From Stenomitos rutilans HA7619-LM2 (GTDB lineage: Bacteria; Cyanobacteriota; Cyanobacteriia; Leptolyngbyales; Leptolyngbyaceae), in the NCBI GenBank assembly GCA_019358945.1, contig JAHHIE010000009.1, forward strand, positions 62,001 through 126,000: a stretch of DNA of 64,000 nt, read 5' to 3'. Position 1 is the stretch's first letter, and every line of letters starts with the position of its first letter. The translations under genes were made by a program, and so were the position numbers. Positions 15,433-23,400 of this stretch are shown here, in pieces. The notes beneath the pieces are model-generated. The model was not told where the DNA came from. It saw only the letters and a program-made list of their open reading frames with translations, and did not search any database.

Positions 15433-16491
15433 ATGGTCAGTACGTTTATTAATCCATTGCTTAATCCAGATGCGAGCCTTGGAGTAGGCACATTCAATGA
15501 CACTGCACCCATCTGTCTATGGGAGAACCACTCTGACGCAGAGGTTGATGTGGTTATTCGAGCAGCCTATCGCCAAATTCTGGGCAATGCTCATGTGATG
15601 GAAAGTGAACGCTTGATCGTCTCAGAATCTCAGCTCAGACAGGGAGACATCAGTGTGCGGGGGTTTGTGCGTCAGGTGGCCCAGTCGGCTCTCTACCGCG
15701 CGCTTTTTTTTGAAGCTTGTTCACGATCGCGATCGATCGAGCTTAACTTCAAGCACCTACTCGGTCGTGCGCCTGAAAGTCATGAAGAAGTGGCTCAACA
15801 TGGTCAGTGGCTCGATCAGGGCGGGTTTGAGGCGGAAATCGATTCTTATATTGATAGTGATGAATATCAGGCAGCTTTTGGTGAGCATACCGTGCCCTAC
15901 TACCGGGGATACAAAACTCAGACGGGTAAGAAAATGGTCGGCTTTACCCACATGTTTCAACTTTTGCGCGGTTCTGTCAGTAGCGACAAAGATCTGACCC
16001 ACCAGAATCGCTCCCGGTTGAATGCATCCCTCATGACTAACCGCCCTAGCGCGATCGCGCCTGTTGAAGGCGCACCATCCTCGTGGCAATACCCGGCTGC
16101 TGGCACTGATGTAAGCGCCATCCTGGCAGCAGTCTTCAAGCCCAAGCATCCAGCCAGCCAAACCCAAGCTTGGGCTACCGCACCTAATTACGCTGCTGAA
16201 GCAGCCTTGAGACAGACCATTCAAGAGCAAGCCCAAGTGATTGACCGTTTGCAACAACAATTGACGACGTTGCGTCCCTTTGCTGCGATCGGATCTGCCT
16301 ATCTCAAAAGCGATTGGCAGTCCACAGTAGCTTCTCCTCCTGAAAAGATAGCGGCTCAGTTACAACAACAGGCAGACGCACAGACGACTCAAATAGCGGC
16401 GTTGCAAGCACAGATCGCCAATGCCCAACCCTATGCAGCGATTGGGGAAGCCCGCTTGAATAAATGGCGTAGTCGGACTTTCAACAGCTAA
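15433..16491 (+). CDS. phycobilisome linker with duplicated coiled-coil tail
   Basis: A 352-residue linker. Residues about 15-185 form a standard PBS linker domain ([95 protein letters not shown]). The CpcD domain of rod linkers is missing. Instead the C-terminal third carries two coiled-coil segments, each followed by a copy of P(F/Y)AAIG.A.L (RPFAAIGSAYLKSDWQS and QPYAAIGEARLNKWRSR). ATG 15433 has AAGGAG at a good distance. It may end the rod or join it to another complex. It closes the phycobilisome gene run and is followed by a strong hairpin. Confidence 0.85.
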   Translation: MVSTFINPLLNPDASLGVGTFNDTAPICLWENHSDAEVDVVIRAAYRQILGNAHVMESERLIVSESQLRQGDISVRGFVRQVAQSALYRALFFEACSRSRSIELNFKHLLGRAPESHEEVAQHGQWLDQGGFEAEIDSYIDSDEYQAAFGEHTVPYYRGYKTQTGKKMVGFTHMFQLLRGSVSSDKDLTHQNRSRLNASLMTNRPSAIAPVEGAPSSWQYPAAGTDVSAILAAVFKPKHPASQTQAWATAPNYAAEAALRQTIQEQAQVIDRLQQQLTTLRPFAAIGSAYLKSDWQSTVASPPEKIAAQLQQQADAQTTQIAALQAQIANAQPYAAIGEARLNKWRSRTFNS

Positions 16492-16548
16492 CACCCTTAC
16501 AGAATGCAAGGGTTAATTGGTGAGGCAATGACGCGCGTCATCAGAGCA

Positions 16549-16597
16549 CTCCAGCATTGAAATCGGACTCTATCATCGTCCGATTTCAATGCTGGAG
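16549..16597 (+). terminator. 20-bp perfect hairpin ending the phycobilisome gene run
   Basis: Arm 16549-16568 (CTCCAGCATTGAAATCGGAC) is perfectly complementary to 16578-16597 around a 9-base loop. It lies 58 bases after the linker stop and marks the end of the run of co-directional phycobilisome genes. A T-rich tail is weak (TGTGTTTATCTT), so termination may be partial. Confidence 0.7.
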
Positions 16598-16643
16598 ATG
16601 TGTTTATCTTGAGGCTGTCATGAGGGCGAACCCAGTGAATCTG

Positions 16644-16745
16644 ATACCGATTTAAAGAATGACGGCTACAGATCAATCGGTGGGTAGGGGCAAGGCATTG
16701 CCTTGCCCCTACAGGATGTGTCGCATTTTCAATTCAAATTGGTAT
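16644..16745 (+). repeat. 102-bp ATACCRATTT element, copy 1
   Basis: Begins ATACCGATTTAAAGAATGA and ends CAAATTGGTAT, with a central inverted repeat GTAGGGGCAAGGC/GCCTTGCCCCTAC. Four more copies of exactly 102 bp occur at 28571, 33717, 35188 and 43220. This copy overlaps the 3' end of the CyRepA1 gene and supplies its stop codon. TA at both tips would suit a Tc1/IS630-type target duplication, which is unproven. Confidence 0.8.
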
Positions 16746-19700
16746 GAGTTAGAAGGAGGTAGCGTCAACTTTTGGAAGACAACAGCAGGAACCGTGCGCT
16801 CAATTTCTGCCCTTACGTCAGGATCCTGCCCCAAGGCTGTTGTCCATGCCGTCACAGCTTCAATTGCTCCCTCCGTTGACCACGGATCTGTACCAGAAGA
16901 AGCAGGGGCAGTTGGATCACCCGTAGGAGGTTCAAAATTAAAAGGGACGGGTGATCCATTTCCAGACTCAATTTCCATTCGCTGTTGCTGTAAAGCCTCC
17001 CGCTTCGTCTGCCGTCGCTGCAAAATCGACCACACGCGCTCCCAATGTAATACGTTCAAGTTGTAAAGCCTCAATTTTTCCCCTTCATAGCCAGGATGGG
17101 AGCGTGACCATCTCATCGTTAACTTAATACCTAACTGGGACAATAGCTGATGAATGATCTGCGTGTCACTGATGGCATTAGTAATCCTGTAATGCAAAGC
17201 GACTTTAATTTGCTGAGCCAGTTCCCTAGCACGATCGGCATAAGGTTTCAGCTCATACTTGCACCATTGCCATCCAGCCTGAATCTTGGCAAGCAGTTCA
17301 TCTAAACCAATTTTGGAGCGGAGCCAGCGCCGGAGTTCTGAGCCGGAAAGGTCCCAAGGACAGTAGCCCTGGTTCCAAGTTGCCTGTTTTTCTAGTGCCC
17401 TCGCGGTGCGATCAACGGCCACCCCCGGAAACAGTTGCACTTCCAGATTCAGCAACTCCCCGCGTCGCCTGCCCTCGGTATCCCACAGCACATCTTCCAG
17501 GGTGAGGCTGTCCAGGCAATAGAACTCTTTGAAGTAAAATTTGGCGACTGCTAACGATTCTTCCCGTCCTAACCCCTCTTTCTGCTCTAGCAGAAGGAGT
17601 TCGCTATACATTAAATCCTCTGCGTTTAAAATTGCCTGTGCATCCACTTCCTGCTGTTCCTGTCTGGCAATCAGCAGCAAACTTCGCATTGCAGGGTTAC
17701 TGTCTCGGTCTTCGACGGTCACTGGATTCCCTTCAAACCGAAGCCGCACCAGAAGTGCATTGCGCAAATTGTGCATCGCAAAGTTTTGTTCGGCAGCAAT
17801 GCGGCAAAATAGGCTCAGATGAGGATCACTCTGCCAGTCATAGCGGCTGATTTCTCCGGTAACATCTTCCTTTAAACCGGAGCGAATGAGTTGAATTGTG
17901 GCGGTTGCTCGTTGCTGAAGGTGATCTTTTAGCTCTAAAGCATTTGTGGAACGACTTACCTTTGAGAAGTTATTGCCCCGCTGGGCACACCAGACAACGC
18001 GATTCACAGGTGCTCGAACCCTGCCCAAGGCTTGTGCCATGTCAGCATCCGTGCTGGAAGTTCCTGTAAAGATGCCATAGATCTTTTGAATCGTGCCTTG
18101 AGATTCAATACTAACTCCAGTTGCCACTGAGGGAGAACAGATAATAATGTCGTACTCGCTTCGCTGTAGCACTGCATCAGGCGTTTGAATAAACTCTCGT
18201 TCGCATTCTCCCCCGCTGGTTTCGGAGTTGATTAGTAGCACTCGCTTGTCAGGAGCTTCCTTCGCCAAGAGTCGGGCGATCGCCTTACTCGTGCCCTTGC
18301 TATCCGTCGCGACAAATAAGACGTTCCCAACAATCAGGTCTTGAACGTCTGCCAGCAGTTCTCCAGTAATGACGGTTCGATCGGGGGATTGAATAAACCG
18401 TACTGGGTAACCTGCGGACTGATAGCCATTGCGGATCAGGAAGATGGCTGTATCATCGCCTCTCAGCTCTTTCAAATAGTGCAAGGTCGCATTATCCAGA
18501 TCTGCGTCAGCGACAATGACGCGACGGGCCAGCCGGATCAGTTCCCGTAGTCGAGATAAAAGGGCTGGACGTTTGCCATCACGGGCACAGGTGGAGCTGG
18601 TCAACAGATGTCGGAGCACCTGAACGACTTCATCAAGGATCAGGTCACAGTCACTAAACTTGCTAGGATCAACGCTCAGCAAAGAGTCTACACACAGCCC
18701 GATCCGCAGGGTGTAACCAGCTCCATTAATAAACGCTCCGTTGACCTTATCAAGGTCTCCTTTGTAATCCAGTCCCAATCGAGCCGATAGGTTACGCATT
18801 AAAGCAATGCGATGTCCTCCGGCAATCGCCTTCTCAGCATCCTTCACCAATGCCTGAATGTGTTTCGTTTTTCCAGTCCCTTTCGCACTCTCGATCGCGA
18901 TAATGCCTCTCTCTGGTACGCTCTCAAGCACTAAGCTAGAAAGATCTGCCGTCACTACCTTGACGGCAGCAGGATAGGTCAGCCGATTCTCTAACCGTTG
19001 CCAAATCATCCAGTGTTGCAGAGGAAGCGCCTGGGCATAAGCAGTTTCCCAAGCCGCAGCGCCACCCTGGACAATTAAATCATCGACTCCTTTCCCCTGT
19101 TCCGCTTTCCAAGTTGTGACGCTGGTCGGACAACTCGCCTGATGCAGCAAGCCTCCAAACCGGTACAGAGCAACCGATACTCGCCGTTTGGTGGCTGCCT
19201 TTTCATCCTGGTCAAACGCCAAGACAAACCGCCGACTATTCTTGGCAAAGCGGGCTGCATCCTGGCTGAGCCGACGAGTCCCATCTAATCGTTTTTGATA
19301 GCCCCCGTTTACTCCATAGAATGCGAGGGGAACAAAGCCTTGACTGAGTAGAGCAAGAGCTTTTTTGCCGCCTTCAGTTGGCACCATTGGAATTTCTGGA
19401 TGGGCTTCTAACCAATCCCAAAAAGAGCCGAACAGAGGGACTTCTACGCTGTAGCGATCGCTGATTAATGACCTAATTTCAGATGGGATAGCAGGTAAAT
19501 AAGCGCGAGATCCATTTCCTACAGGGGTTTCGTATTTCTGAATTTTGCCTTTCTTGGCATCTTGCCGGGGGTGACTCAGCTTTGCCTGCCAGCAAAAACC
19601 ATCTTCGTTAACCAGCAAGATGGCATACAGATTGATACGTGCCTGATAGCCAAAGCGAGTCACATTCCAATTCAAAGCCTCATGAATGGGATAAGTAACG

Positions 19701-19906
19701 TCACCGCCAGGGAGGACTTCAGTATCGCTAACGACGTGAGTAGCCGTCTGATAGAGAGACCGAGCGATCGCACTCCCTTGCATAAACTCTCGCTCGATCT
19801 GTTGAGAGAATTCTATTTGAGAAGTATTTTGCCTGCTAACTTGTGTGGCGCTAGTCCCTAGCCTGAAAGATCTCGTTGAAATCGGCTCCCTAGAAGAAGT
19901 AAACAC
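16709..19906 (-). CDS. CyRepA1-family plasmid replication protein
   Basis: About 1065 residues. It matches the cyanobacterial CyRepA1 class, large plasmid replication proteins with a toprim-like N-terminal part and a helicase-like C-terminal part. Seen are a toprim-like Glu in VPTEGGKKA (about 178) and an Asp pair in VLAFDQDEK (about 232-234), then Walker A SAKGTGKT (about 340-347), Walker B-like CDLILDEV, SPSVATGVS and a motif VI-like QALGRVR. The GTG at 19906 is chosen because AGGGAG lies 6 bases upstream; the frame is open further up to 20035 without such a site. The last 11 residues (from Tyr-Gln-Phe) and the TAG stop are encoded by the 102-bp repeat, so the native C-terminus has been replaced. 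Confidence 0.85.
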   Translation of the reverse strand: MFTSSREPISTRSFRLGTSATQVSRQNTSQIEFSQQIEREFMQGSAIARSLYQTATHVVSDTEVLPGGDVTYPIHEALNWNVTRFGYQARINLYAILLVNEDGFCWQAKLSHPRQDAKKGKIQKYETPVGNGSRAYLPAIPSEIRSLISDRYSVEVPLFGSFWDWLEAHPEIPMVPTEGGKKALALLSQGFVPLAFYGVNGGYQKRLDGTRRLSQDAARFAKNSRRFVLAFDQDEKAATKRRVSVALYRFGGLLHQASCPTSVTTWKAEQGKGVDDLIVQGGAAAWETAYAQALPLQHWMIWQRLENRLTYPAAVKVVTADLSSLVLESVPERGIIAIESAKGTGKTKHIQALVKDAEKAIAGGHRIALMRNLSARLGLDYKGDLDKVNGAFINGAGYTLRIGLCVDSLLSVDPSKFSDCDLILDEVVQVLRHLLTSSTCARDGKRPALLSRLRELIRLARRVIVADADLDNATLHYLKELRGDDTAIFLIRNGYQSAGYPVRFIQSPDRTVITGELLADVQDLIVGNVLFVATDSKGTSKAIARLLAKEAPDKRVLLINSETSGGECEREFIQTPDAVLQRSEYDIIICSPSVATGVSIESQGTIQKIYGIFTGTSSTDADMAQALGRVRAPVNRVVWCAQRGNNFSKVSRSTNALELKDHLQQRATATIQLIRSGLKEDVTGEISRYDWQSDPHLSLFCRIAAEQNFAMHNLRNALLVRLRFEGNPVTVEDRDSNPAMRSLLLIARQEQQEVDAQAILNAEDLMYSELLLLEQKEGLGREESLAVAKFYFKEFYCLDSLTLEDVLWDTEGRRRGELLNLEVQLFPGVAVDRTARALEKQATWNQGYCPWDLSGSELRRWLRSKIGLDELLAKIQAGWQWCKYELKPYADRARELAQQIKVALHYRITNAISDTQIIHQLLSQLGIKLTMRWSRSHPGYEGEKLRLYNLNVLHWERVWSILQRRQTKREALQQQRMEIESGNGSPVPFNFEPPTGDPTAPASSGTDPWSTEGAIEAVTAWTTALGQDPDVRAEIERTVPAVVFQKLTLPPSNSYQFELKMRHIL

Positions 19907-20053
19907 ATTAGTCTCCCTAAATTCACACGCAAAAGGGAGAAATATCCATGCAGCAGCTAAAGATGTTTGCAGATAGGTTGCAACATCTACATAAACACCT
20001 CTAAAATTGAGCAAGATAAAGCAGACTATGCCCACAAAAGCATAATCGCCACT

Positions 20054-20188
20054 ACATGGCTTTCCCCTGTAGTCAATTACTGGACTCTTAACTTGTTGCT
20101 TGGTCGGCGGATAAGTTAGAGTCCATAGCTATTTTCAGTTTTGATGCTTTTGCTCTCCACAACCGACTGTGATTGAGAGCTTTTTTTT
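20054..20188 (+). ncRNA. candidate structured RNA in CyRepA1 upstream region
   Basis: Three consecutive stem-loops can be read on the plus strand: CTACA..TGTAG (about 20053-20073), GGACTCTTAACTT pairing with AAGTTAGAGTCC (about 20082-20123), and GCTCTC/GAGAGC (20152-20180) followed by eight Ts (20181-20188), a good intrinsic terminator. No plus-strand gene lies upstream, so the terminator would end a short RNA that is antisense to the leader of the minus-strand replication gene. That is the layout of a countertranscript RNA controlling plasmid copy number. No promoter could be assigned confidently. Confidence 0.4.
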
Positions 20189-20456
20189 ACCTGTCTTTCC
20201 TCCTCTCACGGCTGTGAGTCAACAAATAGCCAACAGATCAAACAGATAGTGCAACCGCAGATCTGAAGGGTAAATCAAAAGATTTGGATAGAAACCTTTC
20301 GATCGAATAAGTGAGTACGGATGCCTAAGCAACTAAAAGTCTGCGCTTCTGCTCTTAATAGACCTAGAACAAAAGAACTAATTTGATCCGACTGAGACCT
20401 ATTAAACACCGAAAAATACAAACCAAAACATACTCAAACTATGACTGGCTAAGGAT

Positions 20457-20772
20457 TACGCCAGAGTTACAGGTGGTTTATACGCGAGAGTTACAGGTCA
20501 AAACTATACGCCGGAGTTATAGGCTAGCTGTGAATGATACGCGGGAGTTACAGGTCAAAACTATACGTGGGAGTTACAGGTTTCCAATTTCAAATTGAGA
20601 GAAATTAAGCGCAAAAATTAGTGTCTTTTAGATCGATACGTGGGAGTTACAGGTCAAAACTATACGCCGGAGTTATAGGCAAATTGTGGAACTGTACGCG
20701 GGAGTTACAGGTCAAAACTATACGTGGGAGTTACAGGTCAGTCAGTCAAAATCATACGCGAGAGTTACAGGC
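20457..20772 (+). repeat. ten-iteron plasmid replication origin
   Basis: Ten copies of an 18-bp unit TACGCGNGAGTTACAGGT start at 20457, 20481, 20507, 20538, 20564, 20637, 20663, 20695, 20721 and 20755, all in the same orientation. Four pairs have a 26-base period joined by CAAAACTA. The variant order (..CCGGAGTTATAGGC, GCGGGAG, GTGGGAG) occurs twice, so the array arose by block duplication around a 55-base AT-rich gap. An AT-rich stretch follows (20775-20840), then the Rep-like gene. This is the classic plan of an iteron-regulated theta-type origin. Confidence 0.85.
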
Positions 20773-20918
20773 ACTCTCATTCTTTAAACCTACAAATAGT
20801 GTTTTGAGATCGCTTTTTTGAGTAAAACGCTAAATGTGAGTCGTGGGCAAATCGTAGAAGAAAGTGCTTTAAAGTAAGATCGCTGCTAAGATCTGCTCAC
20901 GTTGAGGGTTAGAGTATT

Positions 20919-22004
20919 GTGAGTAAAAGTGATGAGTTAGCCTTTCCGATTGACGGGCAGCTTCTAATGGTGTTGCCTAGAGCGGGCGCTTCGATTCACA
21001 ACCCAGATGTGAAACTTCCAATTCTGCGCTCTGACCCCGATGGCTACTACTTAGAGATGCGAGTTGAGTCCGATGCTGCTGACCCGACTGAAGTAGCTGT
21101 AACTCGTCGAATGCCGCTAGAAGATCTTTCGACTGACGAGTGGGAAGAATTAAAAGCGCAATATGCCAAGTTAGATTTTAGCGATTGTGCTGATCAGGGA
21201 ATTAGTAAGGGACTTGAAAAAATTCAAGACCGGAAAATTCAGCGCCTGTTTATGGCATTGTTGACGTTCTTAAATCCCCGACAAGTCTCGATCGTTCTCT
21301 ACCTCTACAAACAAGCTGCCCGTCAAAGAACTGGGGCAACCGTTTCCTTTCGCTCCAATGACTTACTTGAAAGCCTTGGATACACTCGCACTAAGGATGG
21401 AGGGTTTGCATCCAAGCTACGATCGCAACTCAATCGCGATCTGGTTGCCCTACACCGAACGGAGCTAGTGTTTGCTCAGTCCCTTCGTAAGGGTAATAAT
21501 GTTGGTGCCAAAGTCACGATCAAAAGCATTTTACGGATTAAGGATTTTGAAATTGATAATGTTCCACGAGATTTTGATCTCGCTAAAGCAGCGGATTATA
21601 CCTACGAATTAGCCGATGCTTACACCATCTCTCTGGAGTTTTTTGATGGGCCCAGCCGTACCGGAGATTATGTATTATTGGCAAATGACATTGATATTAC
21701 TCAAAAACTGGGCAGTAATACAAAAAATGATTATAAGACTAAGTTACTGATTTACCTTGCAAGTCGGATGAAGTGGGATACGCCTCAAGATGGGCAATAT
21801 TTAGTGATCTCAAAGCAGTATTTATTTAAGAACCTTGACCTATTGGGAAGTAATTCCTCACGTAACAATCAAATCTTTTGGCGGACTGTTGATGAACTTA
21901 ATCAAGAAGGTTATTTGTTAGGAGCGCAGGAATTACCCGGTAAGAAAAAAGCGGCTAACATTCAGTTTCAAATTAATCCTGAAAAGCTACGCTCCCATCA
22001 ATAA
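20919..22004 (+). CDS. probable iteron-binding replication initiator
   Basis: A 361-residue soluble basic protein directly downstream of the iterons. Its layout suits a two-winged-helix Rep: a helical segment around RKIQRLFMALLTFLNPRQVSIVLYLYKQA (about 107-135), a wing region SFRSNDLLESLGYTRTKDGGFASKLRSQLNRDLVALHRTEL (about 150-190) and a second domain with KNDYKTKLLIYLASRMKW and WRTVDELNQEGYLLGA. The family was not recognised by sequence; the assignment rests on fold-like features and position. The start may be GTG (AGAGTATTGTGAG) with GAGGG upstream. Confidence 0.65.
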   Translation: MSKSDELAFPIDGQLLMVLPRAGASIHNPDVKLPILRSDPDGYYLEMRVESDAADPTEVAVTRRMPLEDLSTDEWEELKAQYAKLDFSDCADQGISKGLEKIQDRKIQRLFMALLTFLNPRQVSIVLYLYKQAARQRTGATVSFRSNDLLESLGYTRTKDGGFASKLRSQLNRDLVALHRTELVFAQSLRKGNNVGAKVTIKSILRIKDFEIDNVPRDFDLAKAADYTYELADAYTISLEFFDGPSRTGDYVLLANDIDITQKLGSNTKNDYKTKLLIYLASRMKWDTPQDGQYLVISKQYLFKNLDLLGSNSSRNNQIFWRTVDELNQEGYLLGAQELPGKKKAANIQFQINPEKLRSHQ

Positions 22005-22013
22005 GCTTAGGTC

Positions 22014-22184
22014 TTATCGGCGGCTCTCAAGCCGTTGTTTTTCACGCCACCATTGCTTGGGAGTTTCTTCTAATGGTAAAGCGACAAGATAGCGAGAAAC
22101 AAGCCGTTGATCATCCATTCTCGTTGTGGCAAAGTGAAATTCCTCCGATCGCGACAAGACAGCATAGTCGTCTATGGTAGAGCC
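22014..22184 (-). pseudogene. coding-like fragment, probable gene remnant
   Basis: An open frame of 56 codons, closed by stops at both ends and lacking an ATG near its beginning, reads ...DDYAVLSRSEEFHFATTRMD... and ends KQWWREKQRLESRR. Composition and codon use look like a real protein C-terminus rather than random sequence. No family was recognised. It sits just 3' of the Rep-like gene, convergent with it. Likely the tail of a lost gene; a short gene starting at TTG or the internal ATG cannot be excluded. The rest of 22185-22364 shows only a repeated CTTTTTGAGCTTG near 22300-22329. Confidence 0.4.
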
Positions 22185-22364
22185 TTAGTGGTGCGCTAAA
22201 CGCAAAGAGGCGGGTTGGGTGATGCCCATTGGCTCAGAATCTTCTCAATGCTTTTCATGCGGTTGCCCTGATATAACCAGTTATTACAATCCTGGCTTTT
22301 TGAGCTTGATTCTAGCTTTTTGAGCTTGTGATAGTATCGTCATTACTTGGCAAAAGTAAACGCT

Positions 22365-23270
22365 ATGGCAGAAACACAGCCCCCGATCATCGATCTGACT
22401 CAGGAAGATGAGCTTTTGCAGATTTTGCCGCGTCCAGCACTGCGATCGAGTGCAAACTTGGGCTGGGATGGTATTTCTGTTCAACAGCATTGGCAACCTG
22501 CGTGGGAAGTACCTGAGAATTACGGGATCAAACATATGCTGGTGATGCATAACCATACAACGCCAGTGGAATCGGAACGCTGGTTTGATGGACGGAGGCA
22601 GCAGGAGCAAGGCGTTGGGGGTCGCAATAACATTGTGCTTATTCCAGCGATGATTTCGCATCAAGTAACCTGGACACAAGAATGTTCCTTCTCGTTGCTA
22701 TTTCTCGATCCAAACCGTCTGACTCAAGTAGCTTACGAATCCATCACGGCCGATCGTGTTCAACTCATTCCCCATAGCGCTACGCATGATCCGTTGATTA
22801 ACCAAATTGGACAATCACTCACGGCAGAATTAGAAAATAATCAGCTACATAGTCGTCTATTTGTAGATGCATTGATGATCGCGCTTTCAATTCATCTACT
22901 AAGACATTATTCAGACTGGCAGCAATCTTTGCGCGAAGGTCTAAACGGTCTACCCCAACGTAAGTTAAGACAGGCGATCGAGTACATCAATGAACACCTA
23001 AGAGAAGACTTAACGATTGGTGCGATCGCAAATGAGTTAGAGATGAGTCAATACTATTTTTCGCGCTTATTTAAGCAATCCATTGGCGTATCGCCCTATC
23101 AATATGTCATGCAGCAGCGAATTGAGCAAGCAAAACATCTGCTGCGAACGACGTCGCTTTCAGTAGCCGCGATCGCGATGCAAACTGGTTTTTCCAATCA
23201 GAATCAACTGACGATTCAATTTCGTAAGTTCACAGGTACAACACCCAGCGGCTATCGCAAAAATCTTTAA
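22365..23270 (+). CDS. AraC-family transcriptional regulator
   Basis: About 301 residues: an N-terminal cupin-like sensor part (HMLVMHNHTTPVESERWFDG about 57-76) and a C-terminal AraC/XylS double helix-turn-helix (about 200-301: LRQAIEYINEHLREDLTIGAIANELEMSQYYFSRLFK, then the second HTH SVAAIAMQTGFSNQNQLTIQFRKFTGTTPSGYRK). ATG 22365 is preferred over a TTG or ATG-like start six codons upstream. It is co-directional with the oxidoreductase run starting 130 bases downstream and is the natural candidate for its regulator. Confidence 0.93.
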   Translation: MAETQPPIIDLTQEDELLQILPRPALRSSANLGWDGISVQQHWQPAWEVPENYGIKHMLVMHNHTTPVESERWFDGRRQQEQGVGGRNNIVLIPAMISHQVTWTQECSFSLLFLDPNRLTQVAYESITADRVQLIPHSATHDPLINQIGQSLTAELENNQLHSRLFVDALMIALSIHLLRHYSDWQQSLREGLNGLPQRKLRQAIEYINEHLREDLTIGAIANELEMSQYYFSRLFKQSIGVSPYQYVMQQRIEQAKHLLRTTSLSVAAIAMQTGFSNQNQLTIQFRKFTGTTPSGYRKNL

Positions 23271-23400
23271 ACTTTAATCAGAGAGCAGGATTCCAATAAA
23301 TTTGGCAACTATGGATGATTAATCTGGATTCTTTCTTTCAAGCTTTCAGCGCGGGATGAATCGCTGCTATTAAGTAGTAGCGCTACATTCAGGAATACCT

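Noticed and set aside
20457-20772. Possible CRISPR array because of regular repeats.
   Set aside because: Units are 18 bp with spacers of only 6-16 bases (one 55) that are partly repeated themselves, there are no cas genes, and a Rep-like gene follows. Iterons fit much better.
20383-20821. Two plus-strand open frames rich in TRELQVKTIRGSY-like repeats.
   Set aside because: They are only the translation of the iterons and have no ribosome binding site; the repeats are better explained as Rep-binding sites.
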